A stretch of 64,000 bases of DNA. Origin: CAZWCE01 sp964632505 (lineage in GTDB: Bacteria; Planctomycetota; Planctomycetia; Pirellulales; Thermoguttaceae). Positions 36,969 to 45,944 of the stretch are shown in pieces. The notes beneath the pieces were generated by a model that saw nothing but the letters and a program-made list of their open reading frames with translations, made no database searches and was not told the DNA's origin. The position numbers and the translations under genes were made by a program. Each line of letters opens with the position of its first letter. Position 1 is the first letter of the stretch. The stretch covers positions 241,507 to 305,506 of the forward strand of contig CAZWCE010000004.1 in NCBI GenBank assembly GCA_964632505.1. The letters run 5' to 3'.

Positions 36969-38783
36969 TCACTTCCGCGACCAGCCGGAAGACGACGCCT
37001 CTTCGCTCCAAGGTTGGTACAGCGCCCGACTCTTCAGGCGTGTCGGCGACGGGACCTCTTCGCTCGATCCCTTCGCCCCGCCTTCTTCCGATACGGTCGG
37101 AAGCGGTTTCGGGATGAGTGCCGAGGCCGGTGCGATCGCGGTATCGTTTCGAAGACGCTCGGTCCGGACCATCGGAGAGGTCGAAAGAGTCTTCTTATAA
37201 GAACGTCGGGCGGAGTGATCCTTCGGCAACGATTCCCTCGGCGTGAAATCGAGTTTCGGGAGATCTTCCCAAGCCTCGGTCGTTCCCCCCCGATGCGAAG
37301 AGGAGGGGGTGGGATTCGGTACCGTGCTGCCGGCTGATGCAGGTCGCCCAGGGCGCATCGCCGTGGTCTCCGGCGCCCGTCCCTGAGAAGGCTTCGGCGT
37401 GACCTTCCCGTTCCGGGCGATCGGTCGCTTCGCCTCCGATCGACGACACTCCCGGCAAGGCACGTCGCCCTGGGAGTGGTTCGTGGTCGGTGCCGGGATG
37501 CTCCTCGGCAGAACCTGGGTTTCCGGAGGATAGTAATAGACGGGCGGTTCCGGCGAGAGCGGCGAAAAGATCGAGGAAAACGGCTTCCGGAGAAGCTGGA
37601 TTCCCGAAGAGGGCGCCGGCCCGTTCCGCGAAGTGAAGGCCGGCAATCCCTTGAGCGGCGGTTGCTTCGAAAGGGCCCCCCGAACTCCGAGCACACTGGG
37701 ATCCCGAGCAATCTTGTCGGTGAAAACCCGGGCATCGCTCAAAATCGGCTGGACCTGATTGGTGATCTCCTCGACGTTGTGAATCGTGTTTTGAATGTCC
37801 TTGAAGAGGTTCGGATCGTTGATCATCTGGCCGAGCGAACCTTCCGGATTGTTCAAGTTCTTGCCGAAATGGCGAATTTCGACCATCAGGAGTTCGAGCT
37901 GCTCGGAAGCCGCGACCAGCGCGCTGATGATCTCCGGCCCTTGATCGCCCAGCGCACCGGTGAATTGGTCGAGATTTTCCAGGTTGTGGTCGACCAGATC
38001 GAGAGAGGTGTTTACCCGCTCGGTCGTCGACGAGGCGTTATTGACCAGGACGCGCATCTCCCCGACGAGCACCTCGACGTGGGACATGAGCTTATCGATA
38101 TTCTGGGTCATCGACATCAGATTCTCCTGCATTTGTGGATCGCCGACCAAGGTATTGACGGTATTCGCCACACGATTGATCGAGATCATCGTCTCTTCCG
38201 ACTGGCTGAGGATCCGATCGAAACGCTGCTGTTTGACCTGGATCTCCTCGGGCGTGCCGATGACGGAATTGATCCGCTGGATGAAGTCGCCCATGTTGTC
38301 GGCGGCGTCGGAAACGGAGTTGATCGCCCGGTGGATGTCGGTTTCGAGGGAGCCGACCATCTGGATCGGATCGGGCGGCACCACGCCGGTAATCACCGTT
38401 CCCGGCTCGACCACTTCCGGCTCGGTTTCGGTGTCCACTTTCACGAAATCGAGAGAGGAGTCGCCGATGAACGTCCGATTGATGCGGCAGACCTCGTCGG
38501 TATAGATTCTGCGGCCCTGGTCGATTTCCGCGATGACCTCCACCTGACGATCGTTGTCGACGAATTTCACCTCGCGGACCCGACCGATCTTGATTCCATT
38601 TTTGCGGACCGGCGAGTTCTCCGTAATGCCGGGCGCCGAATCGAAACGGATCTTGATCGTATAATATCCCCCCAGATTGATCATCGACGACTTCGGTCCG
38701 AATAAAATCGTCAGCGCAACCGTCGTCGCGATGGCGGCCAGGACCATCAGGCCGATACGAAATTCGACGACTCGACTGCTCAT
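36969..38783 (-). CDS. mlaD: MlaD/MCE-domain lipid transport protein with long C-terminal extension
   Basis: 604 residues. An N-terminal membrane anchor (residues 10-29) is followed by one MCE domain (about 41-113; GVR-type loop seen as ENSPVRKNGIKIGRV). A coiled-coil region runs to about 370 (heptads in VNTLVGDPQMQENLMSMTQNIDKLM and similar). The last 230 residues are Pro/Ser/Arg-rich with CRECRR and no fold I recognise. MCE proteins form hexameric rings carrying phospholipids between membranes. It is the last gene of the mlaE-mlaF-mlaD operon. E. coli MlaD has about 180 residues, so this one is much longer. Confidence 0.85.
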   Translation of the reverse strand: MSSRVVEFRIGLMVLAAIATTVALTILFGPKSSMINLGGYYTIKIRFDSAPGITENSPVRKNGIKIGRVREVKFVDNDRQVEVIAEIDQGRRIYTDEVCRINRTFIGDSSLDFVKVDTETEPEVVEPGTVITGVVPPDPIQMVGSLETDIHRAINSVSDAADNMGDFIQRINSVIGTPEEIQVKQQRFDRILSQSEETMISINRVANTVNTLVGDPQMQENLMSMTQNIDKLMSHVEVLVGEMRVLVNNASSTTERVNTSLDLVDHNLENLDQFTGALGDQGPEIISALVAASEQLELLMVEIRHFGKNLNNPEGSLGQMINDPNLFKDIQNTIHNVEEITNQVQPILSDARVFTDKIARDPSVLGVRGALSKQPPLKGLPAFTSRNGPAPSSGIQLLRKPFSSIFSPLSPEPPVYYYPPETQVLPRSIPAPTTNHSQGDVPCRECRRSEAKRPIARNGKVTPKPSQGRAPETTAMRPGRPASAGSTVPNPTPSSSHRGGTTEAWEDLPKLDFTPRESLPKDHSARRSYKKTLSTSPMVRTERLRNDTAIAPASALIPKPLPTVSEEGGAKGSSEEVPSPTRLKSRALYQPWSEEASSSGWSRK

Positions 38784-38848
38784 GTGATTCCCCTTACCTG
38801 CTTCCTAAATGGTTCTTTGCGGAACCCGACCGGGTAGTTCCCGGAGGA

Positions 38849-39787
38849 TTATTTGCGTTTTTTGCGGCCGCGCCGAATTTTCTTCAAACTTGCCGTGAAG
38901 CCGCGTTCGTTTTGGGTTCGGGCTTTCTGAAAAAAGTAGGAGTCGACCGGAAGATCGTCCGCCGGCACCTCCTCTCCTTCTTCGCGGCACATTTCCATGA
39001 GACGTTCCCCGGCTTCCCCGCGCACGAATTGCGTGACGCGCGAATCGTCCGACCGCTGGATCTCCTCCGGCGTGCCGTCGAAGAGGATCTGCGGCTCATC
39101 CTTCTCCAATCGCGAAAGCGGATACAGCATGATGATGCGGTCGGCCACCTTCCGCGCCGACTCCATATCGTGCGTGACCATGATCCCCGTGATCCGGTGC
39201 CTCTTCTTGACGCTGAGCATCAACTCATTGATGACGTCGCTCATAATGGGATCCAGGCCCGTGGTCGGCTCGTCGTAAAGGATGATCTCCGGCTCCATCG
39301 CCAGTGCCCGGGCAAAACCGACCCGCTTGCGCATGCCTCCGGAAAGCTCGGCCGGCTTTTTGTCGAGCACCGAGGAGGGGAGCCCCACTTCGGCGAGAAA
39401 CTTTTGGACCGTGCTCTCGAGGAGTTCCTCTTCCGGGAATCCCTGTTTCATGTGCTGAAGGATCGGAAAGCCGACGTTTTCGCGAATCGTCATGCTGTCG
39501 AACAGTGCGGCCTGTTGGAAGACGAAACCGTAACGTGTCCTCTGCCGGGTGAGTTCCTTGTTGGTCAACGCCCCGAGATCGTTGCCGTCGAGGAAAACGC
39601 GGCCTTGGTTCGGGGAAACCAACCCGATGAGCGTTTTCAGGAGCACCGTTTTTCCGCAACCGCTTTCGCCGATGATGGCAAGGGTTTGTCCACGGGGCAC
39701 GCCGAAATGCAGATCCCGCAACACGGCATGCACGCCGAACCGGACGTGGGCATGTTCGATTTCGAGGATCGCTTTCTCGGATTCCAT
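38849..39787 (-). CDS. mlaF: MlaF-type ABC transporter ATPase
   Basis: 312 residues. Walker A GESGCGKT (40-47), Q-loop FVFQQAALFDSMT, ABC signature LSGGMRKR, Walker B IILYDEPTTGLDP and H-loop VTHDM are all intact, so it should hydrolyse ATP to drive lipid transport with the permease and MCE protein encoded on either side. A basic C-terminal extension (RRGRKKRK) exceeds the usual MlaF length by about 40 residues. It lies 50 nt downstream of mlaE and 65 nt upstream of mlaD. Confidence 0.92.
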   Translation of the reverse strand: MESEKAILEIEHAHVRFGVHAVLRDLHFGVPRGQTLAIIGESGCGKTVLLKTLIGLVSPNQGRVFLDGNDLGALTNKELTRQRTRYGFVFQQAALFDSMTIRENVGFPILQHMKQGFPEEELLESTVQKFLAEVGLPSSVLDKKPAELSGGMRKRVGFARALAMEPEIILYDEPTTGLDPIMSDVINELMLSVKKRHRITGIMVTHDMESARKVADRIIMLYPLSRLEKDEPQILFDGTPEEIQRSDDSRVTQFVRGEAGERLMEMCREEGEEVPADDLPVDSYFFQKARTQNERGFTASLKKIRRGRKKRK

Positions 39788-39836
39788 TCTATATCACTTC
39801 CCGCAAGTGGTGGGATCGCTCCAATATCGACGACCG

Positions 39837-40715
39837 TCACATGATCGACGGCGGAGTTTCCCAAATGATCAAATAGAGTCTGTCCAATGAGATGCCCAAG
39901 AGCAAATCGAGAAACAGGATGGCCACGAAGGAGAGGACGAACGCGGCGGTGGCCGCGCGGCCTACCCCTTCGGCGCCGGCGTCACAATGAAATCCTTGAT
40001 GGCAACTGATCAAGGCGATCGCCCCTCCGAAAAACACGCTCTTGAACATCCCGGCGAATAAATCGAAAAGGCCCACGAAGTTTCGCGAATGCTCCCAATA
40101 ATAATGCGAATCGATATCCAAAAGCCCGATGCAATAGAGCGCGCCGCCAAGCACCCCCATGAAATCGGCCATGACCGTCAGCGCCGGGATCAAAACGAGG
40201 CATCCCAGAAATCGCGGCACCACGAGGTAGGCGATCGGATTGGTTCCCATGCTCTCCAAAGCATCGATCTGCTCGGTCACCCGCATCGTCCCCAACTCGG
40301 CGGCGATGGAGCTGCCGACGCGACCGGCGAGCATGGTCGCCGCAAGCACCGGCCCGAGCTCCCGGACCAGCGACATGTTGATCATCGCCCCCAGCCGCGA
40401 TTCCATCCCGATCAGCTTGAACTGGGCGTAACTCTGAACCGCCAAAACCATCCCGATGAAGATCCCGGTCAGCATCACCACCGGAAGACTCTGCACCCCG
40501 ATGGAGTAGAAACTGCTGCCCAATGTATTTCTCTGGGGCCCCTTGGAAAACATCCAGTAAAAGGAATTTCCCGAAAAAATGGCGAAATTTCCGAGTCGGG
40601 CGAGGCGCAAGACCATCTTTTCGCCGATACGATGAACCCACCTTTGGATGGCCGAGGAACCGCCCGAAGGTGTGGATAATTCGTTTTGTGGGGGAGGATT
40701 GTCGGATGCCGGCAT
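39837..40715 (-). CDS. mlaE: MlaE-type ABC transporter permease
   Basis: 292 residues from ATG 40715 (MPASDNPPPQNE); a longer frame starts at 40805 but its extra 30 residues are unlike MlaE. The conserved permease core is clear: five to six membrane helices and the hallmark EQIDALESMGTNPIAYLVVPR region plus SYAQFKLIGMESRLG. It is the first gene of the three-gene operon. Genes for MlaB and MlaC are not adjacent, as is common outside Proteobacteria. The ribosome-binding site is weak, so the start is tentative. Confidence 0.88.
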   Translation of the reverse strand: MPASDNPPPQNELSTPSGGSSAIQRWVHRIGEKMVLRLARLGNFAIFSGNSFYWMFSKGPQRNTLGSSFYSIGVQSLPVVMLTGIFIGMVLAVQSYAQFKLIGMESRLGAMINMSLVRELGPVLAATMLAGRVGSSIAAELGTMRVTEQIDALESMGTNPIAYLVVPRFLGCLVLIPALTVMADFMGVLGGALYCIGLLDIDSHYYWEHSRNFVGLFDLFAGMFKSVFFGGAIALISCHQGFHCDAGAEGVGRAATAAFVLSFVAILFLDLLLGISLDRLYLIIWETPPSIM

Positions 40716-41222
40716 GTTCAAACGACCGAATAGATAATTTGGTAAAAAAAGATAAAGAACGGTCGACGCATACGCGCGACAACACCTAACGGGGATATCG
40801 ACCATACCGACCGAAGGGCTTCAGGAAAATATTCCGATTAGGCAAACCTTGACGGAGATGCCGTCCTGTAAGTGCCCATGCCGCAACACGCTTGATTGCT
40901 TTCCGCGACATCGATCTCGACTTCAAAGGCCCCCCCCCGACCGGATCGATTGTCGTAAACAACTACCAGGCAAAATCTTATAAAAATCGAGATGAGCAGG
41001 GACCGAAATCGGTAGCTTTGGCACGCCAACTGCTGCATTGTCCTCTCCCACTTCGTTTTTCCCCTTTTCCAGGAAGGCATAGCATGAAAAACGAGGATTC
41101 GGTAAGATAAGCATGCTCTGATTTGTTACGTTCCTGTGAAAAGCGGAAAAGAGTCAAACCGGCCGCCGATCCCCGCCGATACTGCAATAATGTCAGACGA
41201 ATCTGCATTAAAAGGACCCGTG
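40716..41222. other. Intergenic region between divergent genes
   Basis: About 500 bases between mlaE (minus) and the small secreted protein (plus). No open frame here has a good ribosome site or family signature. It contains a run of nine C near 40929 and a moderately A/T-rich block near 40970-40990. No clear promoter pair was found. Confidence 0.4.
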
Positions 41223-41711
41223 ATGACGCTCAAAACCACCTTGACAACCCTTTTTCTGGTCACCTTTTTGGGATTATCCTCGCATACGAGCTGGAGCCTC
41301 GACAATCCCCACAATTCCGATGTCGTTTTGTCCGACGCAGAACGAGGAGAATCGCTCGATTGGTACCGTCTCGACCATTGTGTTCCTGCGCCGGTGGTCG
41401 CCGTTCCGACGGGGAAATTGGAACCGATTCCTGATCTTTCCTTGGCGCAGCCTCCGACCGAGGAAGCGGCGATGGCCAAGAACTACTCGCTGAGCGGTTG
41501 GGTCGCGTCGTGGTTGGTCCAGATCCCAAGGTTTCTGGTGTATGGAATCGACCGGTATGGGGTGTCGGAAAAGGATCCAGCCGAGTCGTCGTCCGGTTCG
41601 GCCGGCCCGCGGCCGACGCTCGCCCCGCCGCCCGATGAAGTCATCTCCCTGGTTTTGAAGGAGAATAATGTTCTGTGCGTGCCGGTAGAAGTCGACGCGA
41701 AAGCGGATTGA
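41223..41711 (+). CDS. Small secreted protein of unknown function
   Basis: 162 residues from ATG 41223, which follows AAAGGA at good spacing; this start gives a clean signal peptide (MTLKTTLTTLFLVTFLGLSS, cleavage near SWS). The mature part has an amphipathic or membrane-touching segment (WVASWLVQIPRFLVYGIDRYG), a Ser/Gly/Pro linker, and ends with CVPVEVDAKAD. I recognise no family. It is monocistronic, followed by a strong bidirectional terminator. Confidence 0.65.
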   Translation: MTLKTTLTTLFLVTFLGLSSHTSWSLDNPHNSDVVLSDAERGESLDWYRLDHCVPAPVVAVPTGKLEPIPDLSLAQPPTEEAAMAKNYSLSGWVASWLVQIPRFLVYGIDRYGVSEKDPAESSSGSAGPRPTLAPPPDEVISLVLKENNVLCVPVEVDAKAD

Positions 41712-41793
41712 CCTTTCAGGCCGTCAGTATGACGCACTCTCCCAGTCCGTTTATCTACATTTTTATTTCCGATCTCTCACGCCTCCAACTCCG

Positions 41794-41834
41794 GAAAAAG
41801 CCTCCCGGGACCAGAAAATCCCGGAGGCTTTTTT
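41794..41834 (+). terminator. Bidirectional intrinsic terminator
   Basis: Arms GCCTCCCGGGA (41800-41810) and TCCCGGAGGC (41819-41828, one bulged C), flanked by five A on the left and six T on the right, so it could stop transcription from both sides. Confidence 0.8.
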
Positions 41835-42239
41835 CATGCGACGTTCCGAGTGATGCCTCGTCGCATCAGCAGCAGCCTCCCGGTTCCTGTCTCGCGACCT
41901 CGGGAAGGGACACATCCGCTCGATGATCGCGCTCGATTTCCGGTCGACGCCCCGCTCACTCTTTGGAGGTTGCAAACGTCGGCGAAATGCGGTTAAATGA
42001 ACGCTGGTTCTCCGTGGCGGCTCCTGCGAAACAGCAAGGCACCAGCTTTTGAAGCGCAGATGATGGATCGTCGCATCATTCGTGAACCCGGGCGTCTTTC
42101 GAGAGCCCCCCGCGGCTTCAGGGCGACCCAAGGGGTCCCCTTCATGCGAACATGAAGAAGCAGGCGATCGGCACCAAATCATCGTCGAAGCACTTGCTTA
42201 GGATGCCGCTCGATCATCTCTTTTTTCCGGAGTGGAACG
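41835..42239. other. Intergenic region without recognisable gene
   Basis: About 400 bases between the terminator and the EEP-family gene. Only short, compositionally random open frames occur. A small inverted repeat (ATGATG..CATCAT near 42060-42077) is visible. The promoter of the next gene must lie here but is not obvious. Confidence 0.4.
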
Positions 42240-43220
42240 ATGTCCCGAGAAGCAGTCGATTCGAATGCCGCCGGCAAGATGAGTTGGTTTCCCTTGGTTT
42301 TGATCCCATCTTTCCTGGGATGCTTCTTCCTCAGTGGCGGATTCCTCTCCGCGCAGCAGACATCGCCTCAATCCCTCGACGAGGACGGCATGAGTGTTCA
42401 AGCGATTTCTTTCAATATTCGCCTCAGTTACGGACGCGACGGCGAAAACCGTTGGGAGAATCGCAAGGAAATCGTCCGCGATTTGATCCGGCGGGAAGCG
42501 TCCGATTTTGTCGGCATTCAAGAGGCGATACTCGATGAATCGCCCGAGTGGAACCAGGTTTCCTACCTCCGGGAGCAGTTGCCGGAGTACGGAGTCTTCG
42601 TGCGTTCGCGACTGGAGGATCCCGAAATGGGGGAGTCGGCCCCGATCCTTTATCGCAAGGATCGTTGGCGGATCGACGAAAAAGAGTCGGGCACGTTCTG
42701 GCTTTCCGACACGCCCGAGCGACCGGCTTCGACCTCCTGGGGCAACGAGATTCCCCGGATCGTCACCTGGGGGCTTTTTCATGAAAAGGGCTCCGATCGG
42801 GCCGTCTATTTCTACAACACGCATTGGGACCACCGGAGTGAGCCGTCGCGTCGCCGGAGTGCGCGCCTCCTGGCCGAGCGCATCGCCCAACGAGAACGAG
42901 AAGAGATTCCCGTGATCGTCACCGGGGATTTCAACTGCGGCGAATCGAGCGAGGGAATCCGATATCTCCTCGGGACGTTCGAAGACCAACCGCCATCGGG
43001 TGGGAAGCTGGTCGATCCTTATCGGGTCGTGCATCCGGAGGCAACCGAGGTGGGAACGTTCACCGGGTTCGGGGCAAAGCCCGGGAGAGAGAAGATCGAT
43101 TTCGTGCTGGTCGGCCCGAATTGGGAAATCCTAAGTGCCCGCATCCTTCGAGATCGTCCCGGAGGACGCTGGCCTTCCGATCACCTCCCCGTTTCGGCGA
43201 CTCTCCGTTGGGGAGAGTGA
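42240..43220 (+). CDS. Secreted endonuclease/exonuclease/phosphatase (EEP) family protein
   Basis: 326 residues. A signal or anchor helix (residues 15-37) is followed by an EEP domain with all expected active-site elements: SFNIRLSYG (Asn), VGIQEA (catalytic Glu), YNTHWDHRS (His), VTGDFNC (Asp and Asn), and PSDHLPV near the C-terminus (Asp-His). Such proteins hydrolyse phosphodiesters or phosphomonoesters, from DNA to inositol phosphates and sphingomyelin; the substrate cannot be fixed here. The following transporter gene starts 70 nt downstream on the same strand. Confidence 0.87.
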   Translation: MSREAVDSNAAGKMSWFPLVLIPSFLGCFFLSGGFLSAQQTSPQSLDEDGMSVQAISFNIRLSYGRDGENRWENRKEIVRDLIRREASDFVGIQEAILDESPEWNQVSYLREQLPEYGVFVRSRLEDPEMGESAPILYRKDRWRIDEKESGTFWLSDTPERPASTSWGNEIPRIVTWGLFHEKGSDRAVYFYNTHWDHRSEPSRRRSARLLAERIAQREREEIPVIVTGDFNCGESSEGIRYLLGTFEDQPPSGGKLVDPYRVVHPEATEVGTFTGFGAKPGREKIDFVLVGPNWEILSARILRDRPGGRWPSDHLPVSATLRWGE

Positions 43221-43290
43221 TCGCCTCGCCGTCATTTTTCTCGTCCGCGGCCACCGGCACGCTTCGTCTTTCCGGAAAAAGGGCACGTTC

Positions 43291-44940
43291 ATGCAAGGCT
43301 TCTTCGGACTGCATCAAGGGATCGGAATCTTCGGGCTGTTGGCGTTTCTTTCGATCGCCTGGGTCCTCTCGGAAAATCGCTCCCGCCTGAATTTTCGTCT
43401 CATCGCCAGTGGGATGGTGATTCAGCTACTGCTCGGCGGCCTGCTTTTGAGTACTCACTGGGGCCATGTTCTCTATTCCAGATGCGGTGATTTCATTCGT
43501 TTGTTGATCTATTGCTCCGACCAGGGAAGCGCCTTTTTATTCACCCACGAGATGGTCGCGAAGATGCCGGGGCTTTCCTTCCTGCCGGTCATCGTGTTCA
43601 CGTCGTCGGTGGCTTCGGTTCTCTATTACCTGGGGATCCTGCAATGGGTCGTCCGAGTGCTTGCCCGGGTGATGGTCTACGTGATGGATGTTTCCGGCGC
43701 GGAATCGCTGGTCGCCTCGGCGAACATTTTCGTCGGCATGACCGAAGCGCCCCTATTGACGCGACCGTTTTTGAAGACGATGACGCGGTCGGAAATCATG
43801 GCGATGATGACCAGCGGGATGGCGACGGTCGCCGGCGGAATCATGGCGGCCTACGCAACGTTCGTCTCGTCGGTGGGAGTGGACCCCGGCCATCTGCTCA
43901 TCGCTTCGCTCATTTCGGCACCGGCTTCGCTGGTGGTGGCGAAGATCATGGTTCCCGAGACGGAGGAATCGCCCACACGCGGCGAAGTGAGGGTCCGGGT
44001 TCCTCCCCAGGGAGAGAACTTGCTCGATGCCGCATGTCGCGGAGCCTCGGACGGGCTCAAACTGGCGCTGAACGTGGCGGCGATGCTGATCGCCTTCATC
44101 GGGCTGATCGCCTTGGTGAACTGGTTTCTCGGCCAGATTCCGGTCGCTTGGATCGGTGGCGTGACCGGCGGAACCCCTCTCACGCTCCAGGCCATTTTCG
44201 GTTGGGTTTTCGCGCCCTTGGCGTGGCTGCTGGGCGTGCCTTGGTCGGAGTGCCGTCTGGTGGGGGAATTCCTCGGCGAAAAAACGGTGATGAACGAATT
44301 CATCGCCTATCTCGATTTTGCCGAGCGAGGTTCGGATCTCTCGCCGCGGACCAAGATCATCACCACGTACGCTCTCTGTGGGTTCGCCAATTTCGGTTCG
44401 GTCGCCATCCTCATCGGCGGCATCAGCACGATTGTGCCCGAACGCCGCAAGGATCTGGCCCGCTATGGCATTCGTTCCCTCATCGGCGGAACACTCGCCA
44501 CCCTGATGACCGCCACGGTGGCGGGGATCTTCTTCCCGCCCGGCGCTTCTCTCCCTCTGGAGCAAGGCCCTCCGATTTCTCAGCAGGACCATGCCGAGAC
44601 CGTCACCGAAGATGTTTTTCACCTTTCGCTCAACACGGTCGGGCGACAAACTCCCGACAATGGCCCGGAGAGAAGAGGATCGCCCCCGGCCGTCTTCGGG
44701 TGCGCGACCGGCTTAATCGAACGAAAGCATGACCCGGAGTCGGGTGCAGAAATCATAAAGCCGTTCGGTAGAGAATTCGCCCAGCTTCATGTGGAATTCG
44801 CGTCCCAACCCCGATTTCTTTTCCAGTTCCACCGGAGGCGGTTCGCTGAATTGGCAGATCTCGCAAGGGAGATCGTAAAGGGAAGGGGCCACCAGTTCCA
44901 GTTGATAGATTTCATGGCCGCCCGATTGGTATACCAATAA
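43291..44940 (+). CDS. Concentrative nucleoside transporter (CNT/NupC family) with C-terminal overhang
   Basis: 549 residues from ATG 43291. The first 420 residues match CNT transporters: gate and core motifs SANIFVGMTEAPLLTRPF, MTSGMATVAGGIMAAY, GEFLGEKTVMNEF and YALCGFANFGSVAI are present, with about ten membrane segments. Na+ or H+-coupled uptake of nucleosides is expected. The family normally ends soon after the last helix (VAGIFFPPG, about residue 415). Here the frame continues about 130 non-hydrophobic residues and crosses 228 nt of the convergent gene ending at 44713. A frame error or lost stop is possible. Confidence 0.85.
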   Translation: MQGFFGLHQGIGIFGLLAFLSIAWVLSENRSRLNFRLIASGMVIQLLLGGLLLSTHWGHVLYSRCGDFIRLLIYCSDQGSAFLFTHEMVAKMPGLSFLPVIVFTSSVASVLYYLGILQWVVRVLARVMVYVMDVSGAESLVASANIFVGMTEAPLLTRPFLKTMTRSEIMAMMTSGMATVAGGIMAAYATFVSSVGVDPGHLLIASLISAPASLVVAKIMVPETEESPTRGEVRVRVPPQGENLLDAACRGASDGLKLALNVAAMLIAFIGLIALVNWFLGQIPVAWIGGVTGGTPLTLQAIFGWVFAPLAWLLGVPWSECRLVGEFLGEKTVMNEFIAYLDFAERGSDLSPRTKIITTYALCGFANFGSVAILIGGISTIVPERRKDLARYGIRSLIGGTLATLMTATVAGIFFPPGASLPLEQGPPISQQDHAETVTEDVFHLSLNTVGRQTPDNGPERRGSPPAVFGCATGLIERKHDPESGAEIIKPFGREFAQLHVEFASQPRFLFQFHRRRFAELADLAREIVKGRGHQFQLIDFMAARLVYQ

Positions 44941-45309
44941 CGTGGCGTTCTCGCCGTTGGTCATTCTGAAATCGTGAGCGTTGTAGTGAGCTCCCAGCGT
45001 AATGAGATCACGACACCACGCGCTGACGGTCTCTTGGGACCACATCCCCAAAAAGAGAAGCAAAAAAGGGCCGCCTTCCGGGCAGTCGATTTCCAATAGG
45101 GAAGGATCTTCCACCGAGCAATAGCAGCAGGGCATATTATCGAGCGAGTCCGTCTTCAAAAAGAAGGTGATCATCTTCGGTTCGCGGACCAAAGTACTTG
45201 CCAGAAGACTGGTCTGATCGTTGAACATCTCCAACGACCAGGATGTGGTGTGTTGCTTGGACACGCCTTGAAATCGATCTAAATCTTTGTGGCAAAATGG
45301 TTTCCGCAC
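44713..45309 (-). CDS. Unknown protein, convergent with nucleoside transporter
   Basis: 198 residues from ATG 45309, or 171 from ATG 45228 (MFNDQTS). No signal peptide or membrane helix apart from one weak hydrophobic patch (PFLLLFLGMW). It has a Cys-rich NMPCCYCSVEDPS, well-spaced Trp residues and an alternating polar pattern like a compact alpha/beta protein. I recognise no family. Its last 228 nt are overlapped on the opposite strand by the transporter frame, so at most one of the two overlapping protein ends is likely to be constrained. Confidence 0.6.
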   Translation of the reverse strand: MRKPFCHKDLDRFQGVSKQHTTSWSLEMFNDQTSLLASTLVREPKMITFFLKTDSLDNMPCCYCSVEDPSLLEIDCPEGGPFLLLFLGMWSQETVSAWCRDLITLGAHYNAHDFRMTNGENATLLVYQSGGHEIYQLELVAPSLYDLPCEICQFSEPPPVELEKKSGLGREFHMKLGEFSTERLYDFCTRLRVMLSFD

Positions 45310-45812
45310 TTAAGCACCTCTTGGGAAAAATGTCAAGAGCCAAGGCGTCCCGACGTCGTGAAGACGGTCCGGCACACAGCGAAATCTCTCCGATCATCAA
45401 CCGTTTGATCCATCTTCTCGGTTATGACGAGGAACGAACATTCTTGATAACAACACAACTATTCACGTCCACACCATGAAACAAAAGGTTTCTCGAACGG
45501 CAAACCGGCAAAAGGGGCCGATTCCCGTCAAAACATGAAATCCCCAATACCTCTTGGGGGCCACCACCCCCTATGATGGACCTACTTGAACTTGAAAAGG
45601 GACATACGAGCCCGAATCCATACGGCACGCCCCCCCTATTTCGTAGATTGTCGATTCCTGTCACGGTTTTTGAGAAAACCAAAAAGTCGGATTGCCCATT
45701 CGGAAACGTAACATCGCGATGATGTCGCCCAAAGCGGGCAAGAAGATTGAAGAGGGGTTACCGATGATTAGCTGAGTGTTCCATTTTTCCCGCCTTGTCA
45801 CACAATATTATA
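45310..45812. other. Intergenic region upstream of ECF sigma gene
   Basis: About 500 bases with lower G+C than the surroundings. A GGGGG-CCACCA-CCCCC hairpin is present near 45552-45568. Several open frames of 60-90 codons have no ribosome site and no recognisable product. I see no RNA gene consensus. Confidence 0.35.
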
Positions 45813-45841
45813 TTGAAAGTTTTTTGTCGTATTGTTACAAT
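45813..45841 (+). promoter_or_regulatory. Strong sigma70-type promoter ahead of ECF sigma gene
   Basis: TTGAAA (45813-45818), 17-nt spacer, TACAAT (45836-45841), in an A/T-rich block, about 100 nt before the ATG at 45945. The housekeeping pattern suggests the sigma gene is transcribed by the main polymerase rather than by itself. Confidence 0.65.
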
Positions 45842-45944
45842 TTCTAAGTGGGGAGGTCCTCGATTTGATTCCTTATCGCCATTGCTATGATGGTTGGCGA
45901 GTTCATAGGATGGATCCGCTTTTCGGGAATAGAGCGCTATCACG

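Noticed and set aside
45243..45479. 78-codon plus-strand frame antisense to the start of the orphan gene
   Set aside because: No ribosome site or family; overlaps the 5' part of the opposite gene.
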